Shown: positions 1 through 6,907, counted from the first letter of the stretch. The stretch: 12,253 nt of DNA from Bacteroidota bacterium (GCA_005800865.1 SYEI01000262.1:1-12253); one strand, 5' to 3'. The notes: generated by a model from the sequence alone, not told the origin. Program-made: numbers and translations.

Positions 1-2223
1 GATTATAGCACCACTTTAAATAATCAAGCAGAGTTGTATCGAAATTTAGGTCGCTATAAACAAGCGCTAGATTTATTGAAACAGGTATTGCATAATAGAG
101 AGCAATCGATTGGAACTAAACATCAAAATTATGCCAATGCCTTAAATAATTTAGCCTTGTTATTTTTTGATATGGGTATGTATGCCGAAGCGGAACCTAA
201 ATTATTAGAAGCCAAAACTATTTACAAAGAAACGCTTGGCGAAAATCATCCCTTTTACGCCAACTGCTTAAATAGTTTAGCCATGCTATACATGCAGTTG
301 CGCCGCTATAAAGAAGCAGAAGCCTTAAAGCTGGAAGCTATTAGCATTATGAAAAACACCGTGGGTGAAAGTCACGAACGCTATGCGTATTTTTTAGGAG
401 GTACCATTAGCTTGTACGATATTTTAGGAAACTATGATAAAGCCATCGAAAACACCTTAAAAGCCAATGAGATTATTAAAGCTAAGTTTGGCGATCAACA
501 CATGGCTTATATAGATGGTTTATTTAACCTGGCGTATTTATATACTAAAACCAAAGACTATAAAAAAGCACAAGCATTTTATTTGCAGTCCTTAACCTAT
601 TATCGCGGTCAGTTTGCCGACTATTTTGAAAGCATGAGCGAGGAGGACCAATTAGCTCAGTATCAAATTTTAGGAAATCGTTTTGATGCTTATAATAGTT
701 TTGTGATGAACTATACAAAGTTGTATCCAAAAGAAAACCATCAGCAATTATTAGCTAGTTGTTTCGATTACCAATTATTTATTAAATCGCTTTTATTAAA
801 TAGGAGTATCAATACCCGCAAAGGCATTGCTACTAGTAAGGATACCGCTTTGATAAATACCTACAACCGTTGGATAGCCATTAAGCAACAAATTTCGCAA
901 AGCTTTAGAGATTTGGATTTGCAAGGTAGTTATTGGAATATGGCTGAGATGGAAAAGCAAGCCAATAGTTTAGAACAAATTTTAAAAGCTAAAAGTCAAG
1001 GTTTTGCTAGTAATAAAGAACTGAGCTATAAAGATATTCAACAACAGCTAAAAGTAGATGAAGCAGCGATTACGATTATTAAAGAAGATCAAGCGCTTAG
1101 CGATACAAGTTACGTAACAGAATATGTGGCGCTTGTTTTAAAAAAGACCGATGCTTTTCCGACTTTGATTCGTATTGCCAGTAGCAACGATTTTGAAACC
1201 ACTTATGTAAACGAGTATATCAATCACATGTATGATAGAGTAGAGGATGCGGATGCGTATAACCGTTTTTGGAAACCTATTGCGGCAAAATTGCAAGGCA
1301 TTACTAAAGTATATCTATCAGCCGATGGTGTTTACAATCAGGTGAATTTATACACACTACAAAATCCGGCAACAAAAAAATATGTGTTAGATGAAGTTAA
1401 TGTGAGCGTGTTACCGAACTTAAGTTATATGTTAAACGAAACAAAAAGTAATACCCAATACAGTGCAGAGTTGTATGGTTTCCCCGATTACGATTATGAT
1501 TTTACTAAAAAAGTCAGTGTGCCTGTTGCTAGCGAACCCATTGCCAGCAGCCGCTATGGTTTATTTAAATTAGTGCCATTACCAGGTACTAAAATAGAAG
1601 TAGAAAATATTGCTCAGTTTTTACAAAACACCAAATGGAACGTGAACATGTATCAAAAAGAATTGGCTTCAGAAGAACAACTTAAGAAAACCATTTCGCC
1701 AAAAGTATTACACATTGCCACACATGGGTATTTTTTAAAAGACATTTATGATAAAGAGGATAAAAGCTTTTTAGGCTTTGAAGAATTTAAAATAAAAAGC
1801 AATCCTTTATTGCAATCAGGTATTATGCTAGCTGGTGCTTCTAAATCGGCTAAAGATACCACCAACTCTGTTGCTCAGGATGGAATCTTCACTGCTTACG
1901 AAGCTTCCTTATTAAATTTAAGTAATACCGATTTGGTGGTGTTGTCTGCTTGCGAAACAGGTTTGGGACAAGATATGAATAACCAAGGCGTATTTGGTTT
2001 GCAACGTGCCTTTTATATTGCTGGTGCTAAAAATTTAATTATGAGTTTGTGGAGTGTGGATGATGATGCCACACAAATTTTAATGACGGAGTTTTATAAG
2101 GAGTGGAGTGTAAACCCTACACAACAATTCATTGCTAAAGCGTTTAATAAAGCGCAACGTGAAGTGCGAAAAAAATATCCTCATCCTTACTATTGGGGAG
2201 CTTTTGTTTTATTGGGGAATTGA
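1..2223 (+). CDS. TPR-CHAT domain protein (caspase-like fold), 5' end missing
   Basis: The reading frame is open from base 1, so the true start lies outside the window; an internal TTG at 34 is not a credible start. The N-terminal part has about five tetratricopeptide repeats with a 42-residue period (kinesin-light-chain type), each starting near a Y-x-x-x-L-N-N-x-A-x-L-Y pattern and ending in G-x-x-H. A helical linker follows, then a C-terminal CHAT domain. The putative catalytic His is in HIATHG (codon 1723-1725) and the Cys in LSACETG (codon 1951-1953). The downstream LQRAFYIAGA, SLWSVDDDAT and final YYWGAFVLLG segments are typical of CHAT proteins. CHAT domains belong to the caspase/separase clan, so a protease controlled through the TPR array is likely; the substrate is unknown. 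A signal peptide cannot be judged because the N-terminus is absent. No effector or partner gene lies downstream. Family assignment is firm; biological role is not. Confidence 0.93.
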   Translation, partial: DYSTTLNNQAELYRNLGRYKQALDLLKQVLHNREQSIGTKHQNYANALNNLALLFFDMGMYAEAEPKLLEAKTIYKETLGENHPFYANCLNSLAMLYMQLRRYKEAEALKLEAISIMKNTVGESHERYAYFLGGTISLYDILGNYDKAIENTLKANEIIKAKFGDQHMAYIDGLFNLAYLYTKTKDYKKAQAFYLQSLTYYRGQFADYFESMSEEDQLAQYQILGNRFDAYNSFVMNYTKLYPKENHQQLLASCFDYQLFIKSLLLNRSINTRKGIATSKDTALINTYNRWIAIKQQISQSFRDLDLQGSYWNMAEMEKQANSLEQILKAKSQGFASNKELSYKDIQQQLKVDEAAITIIKEDQALSDTSYVTEYVALVLKKTDAFPTLIRIASSNDFETTYVNEYINHMYDRVEDADAYNRFWKPIAAKLQGITKVYLSADGVYNQVNLYTLQNPATKKYVLDEVNVSVLPNLSYMLNETKSNTQYSAELYGFPDYDYDFTKKVSVPVASEPIASSRYGLFKLVPLPGTKIEVENIAQFLQNTKWNVNMYQKELASEEQLKKTISPKVLHIATHGYFLKDIYDKEDKSFLGFEEFKIKSNPLLQSGIMLAGASKSAKDTTNSVAQDGIFTAYEASLLNLSNTDLVVLSACETGLGQDMNNQGVFGLQRAFYIAGAKNLIMSLWSVDDDATQILMTEFYKEWSVNPTQQFIAKAFNKAQREVRKKYPHPYYWGAFVLLGN

Positions 2224-2228
2224 TTCTT

Positions 2229-2370
2229 ATTGTTCTTTTTTCTTGAAGAAAAAGAACCAAAAATTCAAGACGAAAGACCAACCACCATTTACCCCGCAGA
2301 ATCTTCGCAGAATGGCGGTTCGCACTCTTTCGCCAAAGGCAGCCGCACTATTACCAACGTATGATAAACG
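2229..2370. repeat. Candidate dispersed intergenic repeat fragment
   Basis: This stretch has higher GC than the surrounding spacer. In one frame it reads FFLKKKNQKFK followed by a Pro/Arg-rich segment, a type of spurious small ORF I associate with intergenic repeats in Bacteroidota genomes. The frame overlaps the CHAT gene in another register and has no start signal, so I do not regard it as coding. That it is a repeat is inference from memory of similar sequences; only one copy is present in this window. Confidence 0.3.
2232..2257. repeat. Hairpin just after the TPR-CHAT gene
   Basis: GTTCTTTTTTCTT pairs with AAGAAAAAGAAC across a very short loop, with one unpaired T. It begins 8 bases after the TPR-CHAT stop codon. 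No T-run follows it on the plus strand, so it is not a textbook terminator, although it could still end or protect the transcript. It forms the left part of a stretch that I suspect is a dispersed intergenic repeat. Confidence 0.5.
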
Positions 2371-2374
2371 TAAT

Positions 2375-2382
2375 TAGTTTTG
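2375..2382 (+). promoter_or_regulatory. Possible -7 element for the glyoxalase-like gene
   Basis: TAGTTTTG fits the Bacteroidota -7 consensus TAnnTTTG and lies about 95 bases before the ATG at 2478. No TTTG-like -33 box is visible at the expected 17-20 base spacing, so this is a weak candidate in an AT-rich spacer. Confidence 0.22.
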
Positions 2383-2419
2383 ATGATTATTTTTCAATAT
2401 AAAGTAGAGTCACTATTTT

Positions 2420-2448
2420 CTCTAAATCTGTGTATCTATGTGGTTAAA
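2420..2448. repeat. Degenerate CTGTGT..CTnTGTGGTTAA-type intergenic motif
   Basis: The end of this stretch, CTGTGTATCTATGTGGTTAA, closely resembles the short motif CTCTGTGTCTCTGTGGTTAA, which recurs in spacers of many environmental bacterial genomes. Only one copy is present here, so repeat status rests on recollection rather than on this sequence. Confidence 0.3.
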
Positions 2449-2477
2449 TATTTTTCTGTTATTTTTATAGGATCATT

Positions 2478-2864
2478 ATGAAACTAAAAGCCTTACATCA
2501 TATCGCCATTATCTGTTCTGATTATCAAATCTCAAAACAATTTTACACAGAAGTATTGGGTTTTGAAATTCAACAAGAAGTGTATCGTAAAGAACGCGAT
2601 TCTTATAAATTAGATTTAGCGCTAAACGGAACTTATTTAATTGAGTTGTTTTCTTTTCCAAATCCAAAAGCTCGTCCCACGCAACCAGAAGCCACAGGCT
2701 TAAGGCATATTGCTTTTGCAGTTGATAGTATACAAGATGCCGTTACACATCTTCAAAGCTTTGGTATTGAGGTTGAACCTATTCGCATGGATGAATTTAC
2801 AGGTAAGCAATTTACCTTTTTTAGAGATCCGGATGATTTACCGATTGAATTGTATCAAAAATGA
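2478..2864 (+). CDS. gloA2: YaeR-type glyoxalase-fold (VOC) metalloprotein
   Basis: A complete 128-residue protein of the vicinal oxygen chelate superfamily, built from two beta-alpha-beta-beta-beta modules. It resembles E. coli YaeR along its whole length: HHIAI at the start, FY.EVLGF, EVYRKERDS, DLALNG.Y.IELFSFP, GLRHIAF, and the closing FTFFRDPDDLPIELY. Expected metal ligands are present: His8 (or the adjacent His7), Glu56, His77 and Glu124. The length matches the family. By analogy with glyoxalase I it should bind a divalent metal and may isomerise or bind a small thiol adduct, but the physiological substrate of YaeR-type proteins is not settled. It is cytoplasmic, with no signal peptide. 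The ATG at 2478 begins the conserved first strand, leaving little doubt about the start. It stands alone, with the lipoprotein gene 111 bases downstream. Confidence 0.9.
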   Translation: MKLKALHHIAIICSDYQISKQFYTEVLGFEIQQEVYRKERDSYKLDLALNGTYLIELFSFPNPKARPTQPEATGLRHIAFAVDSIQDAVTHLQSFGIEVEPIRMDEFTGKQFTFFRDPDDLPIELYQK

Positions 2865-2865
2865 C

Positions 2866-2901
2866 CTAAGAGATTGGAGGGACAAAAGAGATTTAAGAGA
2901 C
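2866..2901. repeat. Degenerate 9-bp tandem repeat, four units
   Basis: Directly after the glyoxalase-like stop codon come four 9-base units: CTAAGAGAT, TGGAGGGAC, AAAAGAGAT and TTAAGAGAC, consensus NNRAGRGAY. Read in one frame this gives Arg-Asp tripeptide repeats (DLRDWRDKRD). It looks like a short intergenic microsatellite, not a gene; no function is evident. Confidence 0.55.
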
Positions 2902-2941
2902 TTATAAGTATGGCAATTTAAACAATATCAATTGAAAAGCT

Positions 2942-2949
2942 TATCTTTA
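2942..2949 (+). promoter_or_regulatory. Possible -7 element for the lipoprotein gene
   Basis: TATCTTTA differs from TAnnTTTG only at the last base and lies 26 bases before the ATG at 2976. No convincing -33 box is seen at the usual spacing, so confidence is low. Confidence 0.28.
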
Positions 2950-2975
2950 TCATTAGAAATTAATCAATCCATCAA

Positions 2976-3363
2976 ATGAAAACATTCGTTAAGTTATTTT
3001 CTGTTGTTATACTTCTTTCTTTATTGTGTTTAAATACAAATTGTAAAAAAAACACGACCTATTGCTTATGAAGGTTATGTGTATGATTCGTTGAGTAGTA
3101 AAAACCCAAAAGGAGTTGCTGGGGTTGTCATTATATTATCAGCCTGTAACGGAAAAGAATCAGGAAGTACTTCTCAATGTTTAGGAGATTTGTATACGAT
3201 AGAAACTGCTACCACAGATGCTAATGGACGTTTCAGTATTCAATCGACTACTAAACTTAAAAATCAATCCTTTTATGTTGGAATAGAGGGCAGCCCTTAT
3301 AGCGCTGCTAATGTTGGTTATGCACTTACTAATTTGCCAACTAAGTTGTACATGCGCAATTAA
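2976..3363 (+). pseudogene. Small lipoprotein with carboxypeptidase-regulatory-like domain, frameshifted at an A8 run
   Basis: The ATG at 2976 opens a lipoprotein signal peptide: MKTFVKL, a hydrophobic core, then LNTNC as lipobox with the Cys codon at 3042-3044. Eight A residues follow (3045-3052) and this frame then stops at 3069-3071, after 31 codons. The +1 frame continues without interruption from the A-run to the stop at 3361-3363, reading CKKTRPIAYEGYVYDS and on to a domain with A.TDANGRFSI, typical of small beta-sandwich carboxypeptidase-regulatory-like modules in Bacteroidota lipoproteins. With seven A residues the two halves join into one protein of about 128 residues with a normal lipobox-Lys-Lys start. 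It would be anchored in the membrane, probably facing the periplasm or cell surface. The break may be a true mutation, a homopolymer sequencing error, or a slippage site. The ORF from about 3079 alone lacks export signals and is not the real gene. Confidence 0.75.
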
Positions 3364-3836
3364 ATAATTTTCTCTAAATCATTTAAATAATCTTGCTGCA
3401 AATCTTCGTGCAATCCATTAATTAATGTGTTTATTTTTTTGAGTTGTTGCTCGTACATATTTATAAGCAATTGGCTTTTGTGATAGGGAATACCCGATGC
3501 TTTCAATTTCTGACAAAAATAAATATGTAGTTCGGCAGCAGCAGCTTTATCGCCAAGGTATTTACAGTATTTGGTAATAATGCGTAAGAGTTTGCGTAAA
3601 CTCTTTTTCACGTAATATAAGTTGGCTTGTGTTTTTAATTCCGTAAAGTGTTCATCTATTTCAGCTTTCACAGCAGTTATAAATGCTGATTTATCATGCG
3701 CTTGAAATAGTAAATAATCTAAAAACTCTTTATTGTCTTTTTTGTATTTGGCTAAGCTGAGACAAAGTTCTACTAATTGCTTTTGTGGCAGTTCGTGTAA
3801 TTCTTTTTTTAGTTCGCTAATGCTTGATACTTTCAA
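3360..3836 (-). CDS. Helical cytoplasmic protein of unknown function
   Basis: A 158-residue, Lys- and Leu-rich protein predicted from composition to be almost all alpha-helix. It has no signal peptide, membrane segment, or recognisable catalytic motif. The N-terminus (SELKKELHELPQKQLVELCL) recalls the start of DUF6155-type Bacteroidota proteins, but I am not sure of that link. The ATG lies 9 bases after the stop of the upstream secreted-protein gene, so the two are probably cotranscribed. At its 3' end its TAA overlaps the TAA of the convergent lipoprotein gene through the palindrome TTAA at 3360-3363; no hairpin terminator lies between them, so transcripts probably run into one another. Coding status is well supported by length, composition and packing; function is unknown. 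Confidence 0.75.
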   Translation of the reverse strand: MKVSSISELKKELHELPQKQLVELCLSLAKYKKDNKEFLDYLLFQAHDKSAFITAVKAEIDEHFTELKTQANLYYVKKSLRKLLRIITKYCKYLGDKAAAAELHIYFCQKLKASGIPYHKSQLLINMYEQQLKKINTLINGLHEDLQQDYLNDLEKII

Positions 3837-3845
3837 CGTAATAAA

Positions 3846-4763
3846 TTAGGGATTAAATAGTGTGTAAGTATAATAATTCCCTGCTGTATTTTCAATTTTA
3901 AGCAGTAAGATTCCTTTTGAGAAATTAGCTATATGTATACTAGGGTTTACTCCTAAATTGTTTTTTTTGTATTCTATGGTTCCATCGGTACTGTAAATCT
4001 GCACACTCGCTATTTCTTGTTGTGCTGTGAAAATAGAAACGGTTCCAGCATCAAAGTTTTGCAAAAGCTTGTAAGGTGAGTTTGATTTTAATTCGTTAAT
4101 ACCAACCGGATAAATAGAAATACAATCTGCAATTGAATCTAATTTTGTGTATTGATTAATGTTGTTGCTAAAAAAACAGTTTAATTGTCCTGCACCATTA
4201 ATTTGAGGCAGGGCACCAGGCGTATTAATTAAACACAATGAGCCAATGCCTTCTACCCAAATAGTAGTTTTGGTGTGAGAGGTTAGTGTATCTTCGGAGT
4301 GAAGGTAAAAAAAGCGGTGATTTTGAGTAACTAATGGTTTTGATATGATGGAGTCAACAATAAAATTGCCAGGATATTTAGGGTAGGGACTTCCAGGATT
4401 GGTAATGCTAATGGTATCATTTACTTGTAGCGAAAAATCGTATAGTAAATAATCTTTAGCAGGAGGTGGGTCTGCTAATAATCTTAAATACACCGTGCGA
4501 CTTATGGTATCTTCTCTTACCACAAAATTTTTGAGGTAATGAAATTTATCTAAAAACGTATAATGTAAACCATTGATAAGAGTATCGCCAATGGTGTAAT
4601 ATTTATCTGTACCACATCCCGAATTGCAATTGGTAACATGCCATTCGCCATGGTATTTAAGCATAGGGATATATGCTTGAGCGTGCATCGCATTTGAACC
4701 TATCAAAATGCAAAGACCTACAATTATGAGTTTTATGTAACGAGAGGTAGTTTCAATAAACAT
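3846..4763 (-). CDS. Secreted protein with a type IX secretion-like C-terminal sorting domain
   Basis: A 305-residue protein. Residues 1-30 form a signal peptide: a short charged N-terminus (TSRYIK), the hydrophobic core LIIVGLCILIG, and a cleavage site after NAMHAQA. The middle is beta-rich with a CNSGCG motif near residue 46 and no enzyme signature that I recognise. The last 75 or so residues (about IYPVGINELK onward) match the layout of type A T9SS sorting domains: a linker, then strands of the form SVQIYSTDG...IHIANFSKGILLLKIENTAG. The extreme C-terminus, TLFNP, is less basic than most such tails. It is probably exported to the periplasm and then sent through the outer membrane by the type IX system. 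The start is fixed by the signal peptide. It leads a likely two-gene unit with the 158-residue gene. The sorting-domain call is fairly strong; the role is unknown. Confidence 0.8.
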   Translation of the reverse strand: MFIETTSRYIKLIIVGLCILIGSNAMHAQAYIPMLKYHGEWHVTNCNSGCGTDKYYTIGDTLINGLHYTFLDKFHYLKNFVVREDTISRTVYLRLLADPPPAKDYLLYDFSLQVNDTISITNPGSPYPKYPGNFIVDSIISKPLVTQNHRFFYLHSEDTLTSHTKTTIWVEGIGSLCLINTPGALPQINGAGQLNCFFSNNINQYTKLDSIADCISIYPVGINELKSNSPYKLLQNFDAGTVSIFTAQQEIASVQIYSTDGTIEYKKNNLGVNPSIHIANFSKGILLLKIENTAGNYYTYTLFNP

Positions 4764-4792
4764 ATAATTATTTTTGTTAGGTAAATTTACTA

Positions 4793-4822
4793 CAAATTAC
4801 AGAGAGATGTACTAGAATACAA
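4793..4822 (-). promoter_or_regulatory. Possible promoter of the secreted-protein gene
   Basis: On the minus strand TTG (4820-4822) is followed after 20 bases by TAATTTG (4793-4799), close to the Bacteroidota TTTG/TAnnTTTG pattern but one base short in the -7 box. It ends about 30 bases before the ATG at 4763. Plausible, not strong. Confidence 0.28.
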
Positions 4823-4872
4823 CCTTATTATTGTATTGCCAGCTAATGATAAATGTCATAATAAAATGGAGC

Positions 4873-5268
4873 CTATGCAAAAACACTTACTAAGTCGGCA
4901 TCAATGCGTCGTGGTCGTTTAGTTTTTGAATCTAATAAATACCAAGTAGTTTTAATTTTAGCGATGATGGTATTTGTATCAACATCATAAATATCAACAT
5001 ATCTAAATGATTTGGCGCCATCGGGTTCTACTACCCATGTTTTTGCCAATAATTTAGTATTGATAAAAGCTTGTTTTAAATAATCAATTTCATGGCGGCT
5101 AACTACCCACATGTATTGTTCGTTCATTTCTTTAGTGGCTACAGAGGTCCAATGAGCAATGGCTACTTCTTGTACCCATTTTAAATAAGAAATATTATTA
5201 ACGTGGTTTTGCTCATCAATATCAATAGGAAGAATGGTAATGGGGTATTCAAATATTTTGTAGGTCAT
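4873..5268 (-). CDS. Acyl-CoA thioesterase of the hotdog (4HBT, YbgC/FadM-like) family
   Basis: A 131-residue single-domain hotdog protein of normal family length. The signature segment DIDEQNHVNNISYLKWVQE (residues 16-34) corresponds to the DxDxxGHVNNxxY motif of 4HBT thioesterases. The acidic residues here (Asp16/Asp18/Glu19) are candidates for the catalytic carboxylate, and His22-Val-Asn-Asn is conserved. Asn21 stands where many relatives have Gly. Later segments, VVSRHEIDYLKQAF and TTWYLLDSKTKRPRRI, fit the central strands and the end of the domain. Family members hydrolyse fatty acyl- or other acyl-CoA thioesters in the cytoplasm as homodimers or tetramers; the substrate cannot be told from sequence. 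A strong hairpin terminator ends only 16 bases before its ATG, so its promoter position is unclear. The family call is confident, the specificity is not. Confidence 0.86.
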   Translation of the reverse strand: MTYKIFEYPITILPIDIDEQNHVNNISYLKWVQEVAIAHWTSVATKEMNEQYMWVVSRHEIDYLKQAFINTKLLAKTWVVEPDGAKSFRYVDIYDVDTNTIIAKIKTTWYLLDSKTKRPRRIDADLVSVFA

Positions 5269-5284
5269 TTTAATTCAAATCATA

Positions 5285-5314
5285 AAAAAGCCAAAACAAT
5301 CGTTTTGGCTTTTT
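5285..5314 (-). terminator. Rho-independent terminator of the 522-residue exported-protein gene
   Basis: A perfect 13-bp stem, AAAAAGCCAAAAC pairing with GTTTTGGCTTTTT, around the 4-base loop 5298-5301. Read on the minus strand it is followed by a T-run (5284-5289) and lies 8 bases after the stop codon of the upstream gene. The A/T-flanked stem could also work in the opposite direction. It sits just 16 bases before the next minus-strand start. Confidence 0.88.
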
Positions 5315-5322
5315 GTGGTTAA

Positions 5323-6891
5323 TTATTTTATTTCGAGTTTAAACACTTTAGATTCGTCTCTATCAGCTTTTAGTCTATCTAATATTAAGTTTTCGGAAAT
5401 AGATTCAAAGCTACTAGGGAAAATTCGAACTTTTTCTTCCCTTATATCAAAAACAGAACGCTTAGTCATTTTACCATCCTTGGCAATTTTCACACAAGTT
5501 AAATATCCACCTGCACCTGATCGGTGAGCTGCAGGAGCTTCTGTTAATGGTAAGTCAATGTTTTTTGCATTATCTAAATAAAAGAAAAAATCTTCTCCTT
5601 TAAAGGTATGGTGATGGTATGAAAGATCTGCCGTTCCGCTACCTGATTGTTGTTTAGGAATTTTATTGCACCATATCGTTTTACCGTCTTTATCTGCTTT
5701 TAAAACTAAGATGTCATTATAATAGTATGTATAAGTTGTTGTAGTTGTTTTTCCATTATAGTGAGTATGTGTAACCATATAATACTCTTCTCCAATAATC
5801 ATCACACTACCATCAGGATAAAATACCAATTTTCTGAAAGTAAGATTAGCTGCTTCTAAATCACCATCTTTGTTTTTCTTATCCATTTTTCTTTTAGTGC
5901 GTTCATTTTCGTATGCCTTTAAAGTCTCAGCTGGAAATTCGCAATAGGTAGTTTTTACACCTTTCACTGCGTTATTCGAATCATACTCTAAGCGAATAAT
6001 ATAAGCACCGTCAGAACCAATACTATTTTTTTTATCAGAGTAATAACCAACAATTACAATATCATGATTCAAATCTTCTGATAAAATCACAGATCTAGTG
6101 TATTTGTTAGCTAAATTAATTTTGAGAGCTTGTAAGGTATTCGTTTTTTGATTTACTCTAATTAATTCATAACGCGTAGCATTTTTATTTTCTCTATCAA
6201 CTTCTCCATCTATGGAATTGTTAATTTTCACCTCTGATAACATATATATATTTCCTCTCGAATCAACTTCGTAGTCTAAGTTATTCATGTCGTATTCAGA
6301 GTAAGGCATTTCAATTTCAGCAGCGTATAATTTCTTCATTTTACTGTCAAATAAATTAAAGCCAATGATGTCCTTATTTAATTTATCTCTTCTTTCTTTT
6401 GGCTTAACTCGGTAAGTTACTAGCATTTTTGAACTGTCTGTAGAATAGTTAAAGCGGTATTTCCAAGTTGGATCCAAACGGCCAGTTTCTACTAAATTAA
6501 TTTCTTTAGAGTCAAACTTTAACAAATCTTTATCGAAAGGCAAAGCGTTTAAACGTTCAGTTTCTGTTTTTCTATCCCATGTTGAGAAGAACCAATAGAA
6601 ATCATTTTTCACACTGAAGAAACCTTCATCAGTTGGATGTTTTTCAAACTCTGGAAATTCAGCAGTTACCGTTTTTGTTACATTTTGGAAGGTTTTATCA
6701 AATATTTGAAATACTAAATCTTTTTCATCTTTTTGAAGATACACTTCTGCATATTGATCATTACTGAATTTGTAAAATCCTTTATCTCTGTGTTTTTTTA
6801 CAGTTTCAAATTCATTACTATAACTATAAGAAATAGTTTGTGCGAAAAGTGAAGAGGAAATGGAAGCTAAGATTAGCAGGGCTTTTTTCAT
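5323..6891 (-). CDS. Exported Bacteroidota protein of unknown function, possibly beta-propeller-like
   Basis: A 522-residue protein. Residues 1-17 are a clear Sec signal peptide (MKKALLILASISSSLFA, cleavage before Gln18), which also fixes the start; there is no lipobox. The mature part is rich in Lys, Asp, Tyr and aromatic residues. It contains several segments of the form DSRGNIYMLSEV, LNHDIVIVGYYSD, YPDGSVMIIGEEYYM and KDGKTIWCNKIP, each resembling a strand pair of a propeller blade, so a beta-propeller-like fold is reasonable but unproven. A Thr/Tyr-rich stretch, TTTTTYTYYY, lies about three quarters of the way through. No catalytic motif, transmembrane helix or T9SS sorting tail is visible; the end, SKVFKLEIK, is simply a last strand. 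It has its own candidate promoter and a strong terminator, so it appears monocistronic. I do not recognise a named family; a periplasmic location is inferred. Confidence 0.82.
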   Translation of the reverse strand: MKKALLILASISSSLFAQTISYSYSNEFETVKKHRDKGFYKFSNDQYAEVYLQKDEKDLVFQIFDKTFQNVTKTVTAEFPEFEKHPTDEGFFSVKNDFYWFFSTWDRKTETERLNALPFDKDLLKFDSKEINLVETGRLDPTWKYRFNYSTDSSKMLVTYRVKPKERRDKLNKDIIGFNLFDSKMKKLYAAEIEMPYSEYDMNNLDYEVDSRGNIYMLSEVKINNSIDGEVDRENKNATRYELIRVNQKTNTLQALKINLANKYTRSVILSEDLNHDIVIVGYYSDKKNSIGSDGAYIIRLEYDSNNAVKGVKTTYCEFPAETLKAYENERTKRKMDKKNKDGDLEAANLTFRKLVFYPDGSVMIIGEEYYMVTHTHYNGKTTTTTYTYYYNDILVLKADKDGKTIWCNKIPKQQSGSGTADLSYHHHTFKGEDFFFYLDNAKNIDLPLTEAPAAHRSGAGGYLTCVKIAKDGKMTKRSVFDIREEKVRIFPSSFESISENLILDRLKADRDESKVFKLEIK

Positions 6892-6907
6892 AGGTCTTGT
6901 TTTTTTA

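Noticed and set aside
2232..2257. Intrinsic terminator for the TPR-CHAT gene
   Set aside because: The stem is almost pure A/T with minimal loop and no T-run follows on the plus strand; kept only as a hairpin.
2132..2377. 81-residue plus-strand ORF overlapping the end of the TPR-CHAT gene
   Set aside because: It overlaps the CHAT C-terminus in another frame, then runs through the candidate repeat; low complexity and no start signal.
3079..3363. 94-residue ORF as an independent gene
   Set aside because: The same frame extends upstream to the A8 run and joins a lipoprotein signal peptide; it is better read as the second half of a frameshifted gene.
5753..5770. Thr/Tyr-codon repeat in the 522-residue gene as a mutable tract
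   Set aside because: Codons vary along the stretch and it lies in frame without a long homopolymer, so slippage is not indicated.
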